NCBI RefSeq assembly: GCF_014199295.1
Contig: NZ_JACIJH010000014.1
Coordinates: 1 to 64,000, forward strand
Origin: Sphingopyxis panaciterrulae
GTDB lineage: Bacteria; Pseudomonadota; Alphaproteobacteria; Sphingomonadales; Sphingomonadaceae
DNA length: 64,000 nucleotides
Reading direction: 5' to 3'
Part shown: positions 1 to 8,844 of the stretch, one piece after another
Layout: each line of letters starts with the position of its first letter
How positions within the stretch are numbered: the first letter of the stretch is position 1
Translations under genes and position numbers: made by a program
The notes under the pieces: model-generated
What the model was told of the DNA's origin: nothing
Databases searched by the model: none
Seen by the model: only the letters and a program-made list of their open reading frames with translations

Positions 1-92
1 TCGCTCCTCGGGGCTTCGCCCCTCGTCCCGACAGACACACCGCCGCCATTCTCATCCTGATTGTCGGCAATTCTCACCCTGATTGTCGCGCA
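1..92. mobile_element. Right end of an IS21-like insertion sequence (partial)
   Basis: Two imperfect direct repeats of about 21 bp, both centred on TTCTCAYCCTGATTGTCG, lie at about 50-70 and 70-91. The outermost dinucleotide is CA at 91-92, which abuts an interrupted gene. Multiple short terminal repeats and 5'-TG...CA-3' tips are typical of IS21-family ends. The transposase genes and the other end lie outside the window, so the family is inferred from the terminal pattern alone. Confidence 0.6.
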
Positions 93-539
93 GCAATCGA
101 GCAGATAATTAGCCCAGCCGGTATCATTGGTCATAAGCAGCAGCCCTTCGCTTGCCTTGTCGAGACGCCCGACGGGCGAAAGGAACGGCAGGTCCGGGGG
201 GAGGCAGTCATAAACCGTTCCCCGCTCCTGCGGGTCGCGACGGGTCGTGACCAGCCCGCGCGGCTTGTTGAGCATGAGATATAGGGGACGTTCGGCGATG
301 ACGCTCCGCCCGTCGACCGCGATCCGCGCCCGCCGCAGGTCGACGCGCTGCGACGGAGAATGGACCGGGCGATCATCGACCATGACCCGTCCTTGATCGA
401 TCAGGGCAGTGGCCTCGGTGCGGGAACAAAAGCCGAGCTTCGACAGCGCGCGCGGCAGGCTGACCACGCTGTCATGATACCGGGTTTTAGCAGGTCCGGC
501 CCGGTTGGGCCGCGCACTGGACGGGAAGCGCCGCGACAT
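93..539 (-). pseudogene. RsuA/RluB-family pseudouridine synthase, truncated by an insertion
   Basis: Reading down from an ATG at 539, the frame gives an S4-like RNA-binding segment (ALSKLGFCSRTEATALIDQG) and then the synthase core LNKPRGLVTT and GRLDKASEGLLLMTND, which carries the catalytic Asp. Such enzymes modify uridines in rRNA. Homology stops at TGWANYLLD, and the frame then runs into insertion-sequence end repeats without a stop. About 149 residues of a usual 230-290 remain, so the end of the catalytic domain is lost. It is probably non-functional unless a downstream remnant is used. Confidence 0.8.
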
Positions 540-950
540 GCACAATCTCGCGACCGGCGCGCCGCATCTTGCCGGATAGGATAGGGAATAAAGCAGTTTG
601 GTGCGGCTGCCGCCAAGGAAATCCGATCCCGGACATCGCGCAAAGCGGCGATGCCCGGGCTAGAGGCCGGCGATCTGTCTGCCGGCGCGCAAGGCGCGAA
701 GGAGGCGGCGGCGTTCCACCGCGCGCTTCTACCGCCCCCGGCGCGCAACGGCAATGCCGACACGCTCAGGGCGGACGGGGATAGGCGATGCCGATTCAAC
801 GCACGCCGGTCCAACGACAAGCTTCAGGCACGATCCAACCAAAAGGGGGAACGACTGACGTCGGACGGGAAGCCAGCTCTTCATTAGCCGAAGACGGTGT
901 CTGTATCCGGAGCGCGGCGCGATTCACCCGCGCCATGCGAACTCATATGC
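540..950. other. Intergenic stretch without a recognisable gene
   Basis: No open frame here shows a recognisable motif or a convincing ribosome binding site. An imperfect hairpin around 629-660 (CCGGACATCGC / GCGATGCCCGG) has no T-tract, so I do not call it a terminator. The stretch separates the truncated pseudouridine synthase gene from the 3' end of the DapA-family gene. Confidence 0.4.
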
Positions 951-1874
951 TCAGCCTGACACATCGTAACCGTATCGATGCCCCAATCCAGCCGCGCGGA
1001 GGATGGCGAGGCCCTTTCCGATTTCATCTTCCGGCAATTCGCGAAGAGGCTTGCGCAGACCACCGACCGGAAGGCCGCAGGCCCGCATCAGAGACTTGAT
1101 GGCGACCGGGTTGATCGCCGAATAGTTGAAATGGAGCAGCGGCAACAGCGCCAGATACTGGGCGCGGAACGCCTCGGCATCGCCATCATCCGCCCAGGGC
1201 TTCGAGATTGCGGCCATTTCGGCAGGCGCGATGTTGCCGCCCATATTGGCGGTGCCATGACCGCCGAGCGCCATCGTCGGGACGACCAGCCCCAGATTGG
1301 GGGAATCGCAGCACATCACCGAAACATCGGGCGCTGCGGCCAGAATCTGTGCGATCTGGCCGACGCGCGCGGTCGATTCCTTGTGAATCACGATGTTGGG
1401 ATGCTGAAAGAGCCGGAGCAACTGATCCCAATGAAGATCGGTCTTCACCCGCGGCGGATTGTTGTAGATGCCGAGCGGCAGGTCGGACGCATCGGCGACG
1501 TCGAGGTAGAATTGCTCGATGTCGGCCTCGGAAGCGCAGATATAAGGGGGTGCCGCGATCACCGCGCCATCGGCGCCATTGGCCGCGGCGAAGCGCACAT
1601 TCTCGATCACTTGCTCGGTCGAAGCGCCGGTGCAGCCGTAATAGAAAGCCATATCCGGCGGGCGCATTTTCGCGGTCTCGACGACCACCCGCTTCTTTTC
1701 TTCAGGCGAGAGCAGCGACGGCTCGCCCGTCGAACCCATGAACAGCATCGCGGCGGTTCCGTGGCGATGCTGATGCTCGATCAGCATCCGCCACGCACCG
1801 AAATCGATTTCGCCCCTTGCATCGAAAGGCGTGACGGTCGCGACGAAGGATCCTTCGACCCGGCTCCTGGACAT
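951..1874 (-). CDS. DapA/NanA-family class I aldolase or lyase
   Basis: This 307-residue protein fits the usual 290-310 of the dihydrodipicolinate synthase/N-acetylneuraminate lyase superfamily. It has the GSTGE loop (47-51), a Tyr in GIYNNP (Tyr137) and the Schiff-base Lys in VIHKEST (Lys165). The family forms or cleaves C-C bonds next to a pyruvate-type keto acid, or removes water or ammonia; the substrate here is unknown. The start is set by an AGGGGAG site 8 nt before the ATG. There is no signal peptide, so it is cytosolic. It is transcribed divergently from an exported amidohydrolase, and both starts are preceded by the shared ECF-type promoter. A role in final catabolism of the imported compound is inference. 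Confidence 0.85.
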   Translation of the reverse strand: MSRSRVEGSFVATVTPFDARGEIDFGAWRMLIEHQHRHGTAAMLFMGSTGEPSLLSPEEKKRVVVETAKMRPPDMAFYYGCTGASTEQVIENVRFAAANGADGAVIAAPPYICASEADIEQFYLDVADASDLPLGIYNNPPRVKTDLHWDQLLRLFQHPNIVIHKESTARVGQIAQILAAAPDVSVMCCDSPNLGLVVPTMALGGHGTANMGGNIAPAEMAAISKPWADDGDAEAFRAQYLALLPLLHFNYSAINPVAIKSLMRACGLPVGGLRKPLRELPEDEIGKGLAILRAAGLGHRYGYDVSG

Positions 1875-1906
1875 GAAACGGCTCCCCTTCTCGCCTGTAC
1901 GCTCGG

Positions 1907-1935
1907 GATATGATGGGCGGCGCGGCAAAATCCGC
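1907..1935 (-). promoter_or_regulatory. ECF-type promoter of the DapA-family gene
   Basis: On the minus strand GCGGATTT (1935-1928) is followed by 15 nt and CATATC (1912-1907), ending 33 nt before the ATG. The -35 octamer is identical to that before the STN-domain receptor, and the spacing is the same in all six copies. The element is half of a perfect 9-bp inverted repeat (AAAATCCGC 1927-1935 / GCGGATTTT 1947-1955); the other arm is the -35 of the divergent promoter. Confidence 0.6.
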
Positions 1936-1946
1936 TATCGCGGCTG

Positions 1947-1975
1947 GCGGATTTTGAGCGCTCGGCCCTCTTACT
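1947..1975 (+). promoter_or_regulatory. ECF-type promoter of the amidohydrolase-M16 operon
   Basis: GCGGATTT (1947-1954), 15 nt, then CTTACT (1970-1975), 45 nt before the ATG. The -35 and spacing match the other copies; the -10 lacks the usual CGT and is the weakest of the set. Confidence 0.55.
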
Positions 1976-2020
1976 CCATAGGACGGTGCGTCATCGCGAG
2001 AGGATCAGGGGGAGAATGCC

Positions 2021-3355
2021 ATGCTGAAAGGCATCCAGCGGATCGCGTGCACGCTATTGGGGACGGGCCTGCTCCTCTGCATGGGATCCAGCGGCGCGGC
2101 GGAAGACGGCACCCGGACGATCGCCCTTCGCGCCGCCCATCTTTTCGACGCGACGAGCGAAGGGCTGCGCGACGATGCGGTCGTTATCGTGCACGGCGGA
2201 AAAATCGTCGCGGTCGGCGGCGAAGCAGCTATTCCGGAAGGCGCCGAAATCATCGACCTTGGCGATGCGACACTGATGCCGGGCTTCATCGACGTCCACT
2301 CGCACCTGACGCTCGAGCCCGATGAAAATTATTATCGCAAGACGCTCAACGAGTTGATGCGCAACCCGACCGAAATGGCCTTTTATGCCGCCGCGAATGC
2401 GCGCCGGACACTCGAAGCGGGTTTCACGACGGTTCGCCATGTCGGCGGGCGCGAATTCATCGACGTGGGCTTGCGCAATGCCATCGCCGCAAATCTGACC
2501 GACGGTCCGCGGATCTTGGCCGCCGGCAATGCGATTACCGCAACCGGCGGCAGTTGCGACCGGCCGCCTTTTCCCGCCCAGCGCGTCGCGCCGCTCACCC
2601 CGCGCGAGGGCGTCTGCACGGGGGCCAATCAATGCCGCGAGGCGGTGCGCGACCAGATCAAATGGGGCGCCGACGTCATCAAGGTCTGCGCCTCGGGCGG
2701 AGTTCTCTCCTATGATCCCGTCGACGTTCCCCAACTGACCCGCGCGGAACTCGATGCCGCGATCGGCGAAGCGCATCGGTGGGGGCGCAAGGTCGCCGCG
2801 CACGCGCACGGCGACACAGCCGCGCGCCTGTCGGTCGAGGCTGGAATCGACTCGATCGAGCACGGCAGCTTTCTGTCCGAAGATACGCTGAAGCTGATGA
2901 AGACGAAGGGAGTCTTCCTCGTTCCCACTTTCATGGCGCTCGACTGGGTGGCGACCAACGCCGACGGTTATCCACCCAATATCGCCGAAAAGGCACGCGT
3001 CGCGGCGGCATCGCACGGCGACATGTTCCGCGCCGCATTGCGGATCGGCGTGCCGGTTGCGCTGGGCACAGATGCGACCGTTCGCCCCGACGGCCATGGC
3101 CGCAACGCGATGGAGTTCGCGCTGATGGTCGATGCCGGCATGCGCCCCGGCGCAGCCCTCCTCGCCGGTACCAGCAATGCGGCGCGGCTCCTCGGCCTCG
3201 ACGCCGAGATCGGAACGCTCACGCCAGGAAAATGGGCCGATATCGTCGCGGTGCCGGGCAACCCCGTTACCGACATCCGCGCGACCGAACATCCGTCGTT
3301 CGTCATGCAGCGCGGCCGCATCGTCCGCCGGAACGGTGTTTCGCTGCTACGCTGA
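2021..3355 (+). CDS. Exported metal-dependent amidohydrolase (imidazolonepropionase/Xaa-dipeptidase-like)
   Basis: The N-terminus is a signal peptide (hydrophobic 11-22, then GSSGAAED), so the enzyme acts in the periplasm. The binuclear amidohydrolase ligands are all visible: DVHSH (His93, His95), a carboxylated-Lys candidate in VIKVCASGG (Lys221), HAHGD (261-263), IEHGSF (His281) and GTDA (Asp351). Relatives with this arrangement include periplasmic dipeptidases that cleave Xaa-Pro or Xaa-Arg/Lys, but the substrate cannot be read from the sequence. A strong GGGGGAGA site precedes the ATG. An M16 peptidase gene follows after 34 nt, probably in the same operon. Confidence 0.85.
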   Translation: MLKGIQRIACTLLGTGLLLCMGSSGAAEDGTRTIALRAAHLFDATSEGLRDDAVVIVHGGKIVAVGGEAAIPEGAEIIDLGDATLMPGFIDVHSHLTLEPDENYYRKTLNELMRNPTEMAFYAAANARRTLEAGFTTVRHVGGREFIDVGLRNAIAANLTDGPRILAAGNAITATGGSCDRPPFPAQRVAPLTPREGVCTGANQCREAVRDQIKWGADVIKVCASGGVLSYDPVDVPQLTRAELDAAIGEAHRWGRKVAAHAHGDTAARLSVEAGIDSIEHGSFLSEDTLKLMKTKGVFLVPTFMALDWVATNADGYPPNIAEKARVAAASHGDMFRAALRIGVPVALGTDATVRPDGHGRNAMEFALMVDAGMRPGAALLAGTSNAARLLGLDAEIGTLTPGKWADIVAVPGNPVTDIRATEHPSFVMQRGRIVRRNGVSLLR

Positions 3356-3389
3356 CCGCTGCCCATTCGCCGAATTTCGGGAGATATCG

Positions 3390-6191
3390 ATGCGTCGCCT
3401 CATCCCCTTGCTGCTTCTTGCCGTCAGCCCCCTGCCGCTCGCGTCGGCCGTAGCCCAAACCGAAGCGGCGGCGCCCGCTCTGCTCGATGTCCCGAAGCTT
3501 CAATTCACGAAGCGCGTTCTCGCCAATGGAGCTACTCTCTACGCCATTCGCGATACCGCCACGGCCACGGTATCCATCAACATCTGGTACGATGTCGGCC
3601 AGCGCGACGACCCGCCCGGACGCGGTGGCTTTGCGCATCTGTTCGAGCATCTGATGTTCAAGACCACGCGCAACCTGCCCGGCGGCGTGCTCGACGCGGT
3701 CAATGCGATAGGCGGCAGCACCAACGCCTCGACGCTGTTCGACTATACCGACTATTATATCACCGCACCCGCGAACCAGCTCGAGGCCATGTTGTGGATC
3801 GAGGGCGAACGGCTGCGCAATCTGGTGATCGACGAGGCGAGCTTCCACTCCGAGCGCGACGTGGTGAAGGAGGAACTGCGCCAGCGGATATTGGCGCAGC
3901 CCTATGGCCGCATCCTCTATACGCTGATTCCCGCCTTCACTTTTGATGACCACCCCTATGCGCGCCCGATAGGGGGGACGATTTCCGACCTCGACCAGGC
4001 CGAACTGACCGACGTACGCGCGTTTCACGAGGCCTATTACCGCCCCGACAATGCCATCTTCGTCGTGTCGGGCAATTTCGACCCCGCCAGGCTCGACGCC
4101 TGGGCTGATCGCTATATCGGCGTGATCCCGCGGCCGACGCGCGCGATCCCGCGCGATCCCGCGAAGGGACGGCCGATCGCGGCACGGACGATCGATGCCT
4201 ATGCGCCGAACGTACCGCTGCCGGCGCTCGTCTTCGCCTGGCGCGCGCCCTTCGCGGCCGATCGCGACGCCGCCGGCATCGACCTGATGGACGCGATATT
4301 GACGCGCGGCGCCGCATCGCGGCTGCGCCGCACCCTTATCGACGAGAAAGGCATCGCATCGGCGATCAGCAGCTACAATCTACCGGCACGCGACGGCCAT
4401 GCCTTCGCGCTCGTCGTCACATTGGCGAAAGGCCATGACATCGACGAAGCGGAAGCGGCGCTTTCCGCGGAGATCGCGCGGCTCCGCAACGAACGCATCG
4501 GTGCGGACGAACTGGCCGCAGCAAAGAACGGCCTGTTCGGCGATGCGCTCTCCGCCCGCGAAACCGCGCGCGGCAGAGCCTGGGAGCTTGGCGGCGGCGC
4601 AGCATTGACCGGCGACGCCCATCTCGCCGACGAACGGCTGGCGGCCGTCCGCGCGATGACGCCTGCCGACGTCCAGCGCCTCGCGCAACGCTGGCTGGGC
4701 GATGGGACGCGCGTGACCCTTCGCTATCGCGACGAAAGCCTGCGCCCGGCCGGGTATCGGGGCGACAGTCCGCCCGACCTGTCGGCGATGGGACCGAAGG
4801 TGCCCCCTGCGTCCGCCGCTCCGGTCACGATCGCGAGCGACGCCGACCGCGAGACACGGCCGCAGCCCGGCCCGACGGTACCCTCACAGCCGCCACAGCT
4901 TGCCGACCAGCGCCTCGAAAACGGGCTTCGCGTCATCGTCGCCAAATCGTCGGAGGTTCCCCTTGTGTCGATGAAGCTCGTGCTTGATGGCGGCGATGCG
5001 GCCGACCCGAAGGCGCTGGCCGGGCGGGGCGATATGGCCGCAGCGCTGGCACTCAAGGGCGCGGACGGCCGCAGCGCCGAGGCGATCGCGAGCGACATCG
5101 CCGCGCTCGGCGGCACGATTTCCGCAAGCTCGGAGCCCGACGCAACCCTGTTTTCGGTCAATGTGCCCGCCGCCAATGCCGAAGCAGCAGCGCGCGTCCT
5201 GGCCGATGTCGCGATGCGGCCGACCTTCCCCGACGCCGCGCTGCCGGCCATCCGCAGCCAGCAACTCGCCGCGATCACCGTCGCATCCAAACAGCCGATC
5301 CAGGCCGCGCTGCGCGTCCTGCCTTCCGCGATGTTCGGCGCGAGCGCCTATGGGCTGGTACCGACCAAAACATCGATCGAGGCAATCACGCGCGACGATC
5401 TGGCGGCAGCGCAGCGTGGGTGGATGCCGCAAACCGCGACCCTGATCATCGTCGGCGCGCTTTCGCCAGACGAGGGTTTCGCGCTGGCAAAGCGACTGTT
5501 CGCGAACTGGACCGGGAAAGCTTCTGCGGCTGAAACACCGCGCACCGCTGCACCGTCCGGCCCGCGGATCATCGCGGTCGATATGCCCGGCGCCGGCCAG
5601 ACCGCGGTCATCGCGGCGATGCCGACCGTCGGGCGCGACGATGCCGACTGGGCTGCCTTGCGGATCGCAAATGCGGGGCTGGGCGGCGGCTTTCAGGGCT
5701 GGTTGACGCAGGAAATCCGAGTCAAGCGCGGGCTGAGCTACAGCGCCGGCAGCCTGCTCGACACGCGCCGCGACGCCGCGCTCCTGCTCGCGGCCACGCA
5801 GACGAAGAATGAGTCCGCGATCGAAGTCGCGGGGCTGGTATTGAATCAGATTGCGCGACTTCGCAGCGAACCGATGAGCGCGGAGCGCATCGCCGACCGC
5901 GCGACCTATCTCGCCAACGGGCTTTCTAACCAGACCGAACGCGCCGCCGGCCTCGCCGATTATCTTGCTTCGCTGGTCGCGAGCGATACCGGAATCGAGG
6001 TGCTGAAGACCGAGATTTCGGCGGCATCGCCACCGTCGGCCGCAGACGTCGCCGCGGCAGTAGCCGACCATATCGCACCCCAACAGGTGACGCTGATCCT
6101 CGCGGGCGATTCGAAGCAATGGATCGCGGCGCTACGCGAGCGTCATCCCGACGTGAAGCTGATCGACACCGAAGGCCGACCGCTGCCCTGA
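3390..6191 (+). CDS. Exported M16-family zinc protease, two M16 halves in one chain
   Basis: This 933-residue protein begins with a signal peptide ending near VAQTE. The inverted zinc motif HxxEH is intact (HLFEH, 83-87), with a distal Glu in VVKEEL near 161. The second half (from about 495, PQLADQRLENGLRVIVAK) repeats the M16 fold but lacks HxxEH, having GDMAAALAL instead, as in two-domain M16 enzymes with one catalytic and one inactive half. M16 proteases form a clamshell around short peptides. The start follows GGGAGATATCG. Its stop is 8 nt from the stop of the convergent amidohydrolase operon. Confidence 0.88.
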   Translation: MRRLIPLLLLAVSPLPLASAVAQTEAAAPALLDVPKLQFTKRVLANGATLYAIRDTATATVSINIWYDVGQRDDPPGRGGFAHLFEHLMFKTTRNLPGGVLDAVNAIGGSTNASTLFDYTDYYITAPANQLEAMLWIEGERLRNLVIDEASFHSERDVVKEELRQRILAQPYGRILYTLIPAFTFDDHPYARPIGGTISDLDQAELTDVRAFHEAYYRPDNAIFVVSGNFDPARLDAWADRYIGVIPRPTRAIPRDPAKGRPIAARTIDAYAPNVPLPALVFAWRAPFAADRDAAGIDLMDAILTRGAASRLRRTLIDEKGIASAISSYNLPARDGHAFALVVTLAKGHDIDEAEAALSAEIARLRNERIGADELAAAKNGLFGDALSARETARGRAWELGGGAALTGDAHLADERLAAVRAMTPADVQRLAQRWLGDGTRVTLRYRDESLRPAGYRGDSPPDLSAMGPKVPPASAAPVTIASDADRETRPQPGPTVPSQPPQLADQRLENGLRVIVAKSSEVPLVSMKLVLDGGDAADPKALAGRGDMAAALALKGADGRSAEAIASDIAALGGTISASSEPDATLFSVNVPAANAEAAARVLADVAMRPTFPDAALPAIRSQQLAAITVASKQPIQAALRVLPSAMFGASAYGLVPTKTSIEAITRDDLAAAQRGWMPQTATLIIVGALSPDEGFALAKRLFANWTGKASAAETPRTAAPSGPRIIAVDMPGAGQTAVIAAMPTVGRDDADWAALRIANAGLGGGFQGWLTQEIRVKRGLSYSAGSLLDTRRDAALLLAATQTKNESAIEVAGLVLNQIARLRSEPMSAERIADRATYLANGLSNQTERAAGLADYLASLVASDTGIEVLKTEISAASPPSAADVAAAVADHIAPQQVTLILAGDSKQWIAALRERHPDVKLIDTEGRPLP

Positions 6192-6199
6192 CCGCCCGG

Positions 6200-7456
6200 T
6201 CAGGGTGCGTAACGATCGCGCAGATCGAGCGGCCGCGCGGTGAGCGGCGTCTCGATGCCTTCGACGAAGATCAGGCGCGGCTGCGACAGGGGTTCGAGCG
6301 GGTCGCCGCTCCATAGCACGAGATCGGCCGCCCCGCCTTCTGCCAGCGACCCAGCATGGTCGGCGACGCCGAACACGCGCGCGGGGTTGATCGTGATCGC
6401 GGCGACGGCGGCTGCGTGCGGCAGCCCCCACGCCACCGCATTGCCCGCACCGTAGCGCAGTTCGCGCGCGCGGTGAGCGACGCCGCTGCCAGTCTTCAGG
6501 ATGACGGTAACCCCGGCGGCATGCAGCCGCGCCGCATTGTCCATCGAGGCGCCGATCTGTGAAAAGCTGCGCGGCAAATCGGCGAGCGGATCGACGATCA
6601 CAGGCACCTTCGCGGCCGCAATCGCCGCAGCCACGCGCCATCCTTCTTCCGCGCCGTCGAGAATGATCCGCAGGCCTTCGTCGTGGGCGAAGGCGATCAT
6701 ATCGACGATATCCGAAGCACGATCGACCTTGACGATCAGGGGCATCCGTCCCTCGGCCACCGGTACCAGCGCTTCCAGATCGATCCGCGACAGCCTCTGC
6801 GGGCGCCCCTCGCCCCGATCATAGGCGGCGCGATGACGCGCGAAGTGGCGAACATCGTCCAGCGTCGCGCGCAGGGCGACGATCGCCGCGCCCCGCGCCC
6901 CGCCGGCACGTTCGGCCCCACCCTCGCCCATTTCGAGCACCATCGCGACGCGCGGACGGGTGACCATATCGGATCGCTGCGCCAGATCGATCACCGCCGC
7001 CTGCCCCGAAAACTGCAGATCGCGCCCCGGACGATCATCATAGAGCGGCGTCGTGACCGCGTGCGTGATCCCCGCCAGCCGCGACACGGGAAGCAGGATC
7101 GAATCAGGGTTGAGCCCCAGCGAAATATCGAAACCGGCGCTGATCGAGCGGCTGTGCGTCGCGCGGTCCGCGCTCGCCGGGACCTGACTGACCTCGACCG
7201 CGCCGAGCGTGCTGTCAGCCTGGATAAAGCCAGGGGTGACGACGCCTCCCCGCCCGTCGACGACCCGCGCGCCCGCGGGCACTGTCACGTCGGGGCCAAT
7301 AGCCATAATCCTGCCATCGCGGATCACGATCGTGCCCTGCGCGATCTCGCCAGCGTCGGTCATCGTCATTAGGGTCGCGTCGACGATCGCCACCGTCTCA
7401 GCGGCGGCGGGCGCCGCGAGGGCGAGCGCGGCGCAGGTTGCAAGCAGGCGGATCAT
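6200..7456 (-). CDS. Amidohydrolase-like protein lacking the H-x-H motif (dyad partner, copy 1)
   Basis: This 418-residue exported protein (signal peptide ending ...AAPAAAE) has the amidohydrolase frame at both ends: GTIVIRDGRIMAIG...VVTPGF and, at the C-terminus, NPARVFGVADHAGSLAEGGAADLVLWSGDP. Where active members have DAHSH it reads GFIQADSTLG, so two metal ligands are missing. It is a paralogue of the product of 9560-10840, which has lost the same motif; both share GEGGAERAGGARGA. Its start overlaps the stop of the intact enzyme gene by 4 nt. The likeliest role is a non-catalytic or structural subunit of a heteromer, which is inference. Confidence 0.8.
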   Translation of the reverse strand: MIRLLATCAALALAAPAAAETVAIVDATLMTMTDAGEIAQGTIVIRDGRIMAIGPDVTVPAGARVVDGRGGVVTPGFIQADSTLGAVEVSQVPASADRATHSRSISAGFDISLGLNPDSILLPVSRLAGITHAVTTPLYDDRPGRDLQFSGQAAVIDLAQRSDMVTRPRVAMVLEMGEGGAERAGGARGAAIVALRATLDDVRHFARHRAAYDRGEGRPQRLSRIDLEALVPVAEGRMPLIVKVDRASDIVDMIAFAHDEGLRIILDGAEEGWRVAAAIAAAKVPVIVDPLADLPRSFSQIGASMDNAARLHAAGVTVILKTGSGVAHRARELRYGAGNAVAWGLPHAAAVAAITINPARVFGVADHAGSLAEGGAADLVLWSGDPLEPLSQPRLIFVEGIETPLTARPLDLRDRYAP

Positions 7457-8844
7457 CGGCGCTCTCCCGCCTGGCCGATCAGAAAGTCGGAATGACGGCG
7501 ATAGGCGGGATCAGCCCGGTCAAAGACGATGGCGCCGTCGATCCAGACTTTCTCGGCGCGGGCATAGATGCTGAACGGATCAGCGCTCCACAGCACGACG
7601 TCGGCATTCTTCCCGGGCTCGAGCGTGCCCACCTTGTCGGCGATGCCGAGAGCTTTCGCCGGATTGGCGGTGAACCAGCGCACCGCCTGCGCCTTGCTGA
7701 TCTCGATCCCCGCGCGCCACGCGGCGGAAAGCGCGGCGGCGGCTTCCTGATTCAGCCGCTGGATCAGGATCGGATCGTCCGAATGGATGATCGCGCAGCC
7801 GCCCGCCGCGTCGATCAGCGCGGCATTTTCCTCGATCGCGTCGAACACCTCCATCTTGTAGCCCCACCAATTGGCCCAGGTGGCGACACAGATGTCCTCG
7901 CGCACGAGCAGCGGGGCAATCTTATAAGCCTCGCTCGCATGGTGAAAGGTGCGGATGCGAAAGCCGAATTCGTGCGCGATGTCGATCATGTTCGCCATCT
8001 CGTCGGCGCGATAGCAATGATTCTGGACCAGAATCTCGCCCCTCAGCACCCCAGCGAGCGTTTCGAGTTGCAGGTCGCGCTTCGGCGGGTCGCCCGCGCG
8101 GTCGCCCTGCTCCCAAGCGTCCCATTTGCGCGCATAATCGGCCGCGTCGATCCACGCCTTGCGATAGCCCGCGACATTGCCCATGCGCGTCGACGGCGAA
8201 CGGCCGCGCCCGCCATAGACGCGCTTCGGATTCTCACCGCACGCGATCTTCAACCCATAGGGCGCCCCAGGGAATTTCATCCCCTGCACGGTGACCGACC
8301 GAACATTTTTGAGCGTGACGCTACGCCCTCCGAACAAATTGCCCGATCCCGGCAGGATCATCAGCGTCGTCACCCCCGCCTCGCGCGCGGTGTCGAAGCC
8401 GGGGTCCTGAGGCCAGACCGAATGTTCGACCCAAACCTGCGCGGTATTGGGATCGGTGAGTTCGTTGACGTCGTTATGCGCATCGACGGTCTCGGGTTGC
8501 GACCAGGCGCCGAGATGCGAATGGGCGTCGATCACGCCGGGCGTGATCCATTTGCCGCGCGCATCGATCGTCCGATAGCCTGGAGGCACCGGCAAGGCGG
8601 CACCGACGGCAGCGATCCTGCCTCCCTCCATCAGCAGTGTGCCGTTCGCAATCTCCTCGCCCGTCGCGGTGAGCACGGTAGCGCCGACCAGCGCCACGGG
8701 CCGCGCGGCAGGTGGGCGATAGCTGCTGGGGAAGGGGTCGTGATCGACGGTCGGAGCGCTCGATGCCGGCGACGGCGGCGGCGCGGATGCCGTGCAACCG
8801 GCAAGCGCCGCGGCGGCGGCGATCATGAGCGCGCGCGCCCTCAT
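7453..8844 (-). CDS. Amidohydrolase lipoprotein, intact metal motif (dyad copy 1)
   Basis: The 463-residue product starts with a lipoprotein signal (AAAALAGC, lipobox Cys17), so it is probably membrane-anchored facing the periplasm. It carries DAHSHLG (His108, His110), a Lys in GLKIACGENPK, HCYRADE, TFHHASE and IHSDD, which would complete a metallo-amidohydrolase site. It closely resembles the product of 10837-12222 across long stretches, including RVYGG, STRMGNVAGYRKAWIDAADYARKWD and NPAKALGIADKVGTLEPGK. It overlaps the genes on both sides by 4 nt (ATGA) and so should be translationally coupled to them. The substrate is unknown; cyclic amides and N-acyl or dipeptide bonds are usual for the fold. 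Confidence 0.85.
   Translation of the reverse strand: MRARALMIAAAAALAGCTASAPPPSPASSAPTVDHDPFPSSYRPPAARPVALVGATVLTATGEEIANGTLLMEGGRIAAVGAALPVPPGYRTIDARGKWITPGVIDAHSHLGAWSQPETVDAHNDVNELTDPNTAQVWVEHSVWPQDPGFDTAREAGVTTLMILPGSGNLFGGRSVTLKNVRSVTVQGMKFPGAPYGLKIACGENPKRVYGGRGRSPSTRMGNVAGYRKAWIDAADYARKWDAWEQGDRAGDPPKRDLQLETLAGVLRGEILVQNHCYRADEMANMIDIAHEFGFRIRTFHHASEAYKIAPLLVREDICVATWANWWGYKMEVFDAIEENAALIDAAGGCAIIHSDDPILIQRLNQEAAAALSAAWRAGIEISKAQAVRWFTANPAKALGIADKVGTLEPGKNADVVLWSADPFSIYARAEKVWIDGAIVFDRADPAYRRHSDFLIGQAGERR

Noticed and set aside
629-660. Rho-independent terminator in the left intergenic region
   Set aside because: The stem is imperfect and no T-tract follows on either strand.
401-887. 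Several short open frames in the left intergenic region
   Set aside because: No motif, no ribosome binding site, and arginine/alanine/proline-rich composition typical of out-of-frame GC-rich DNA.
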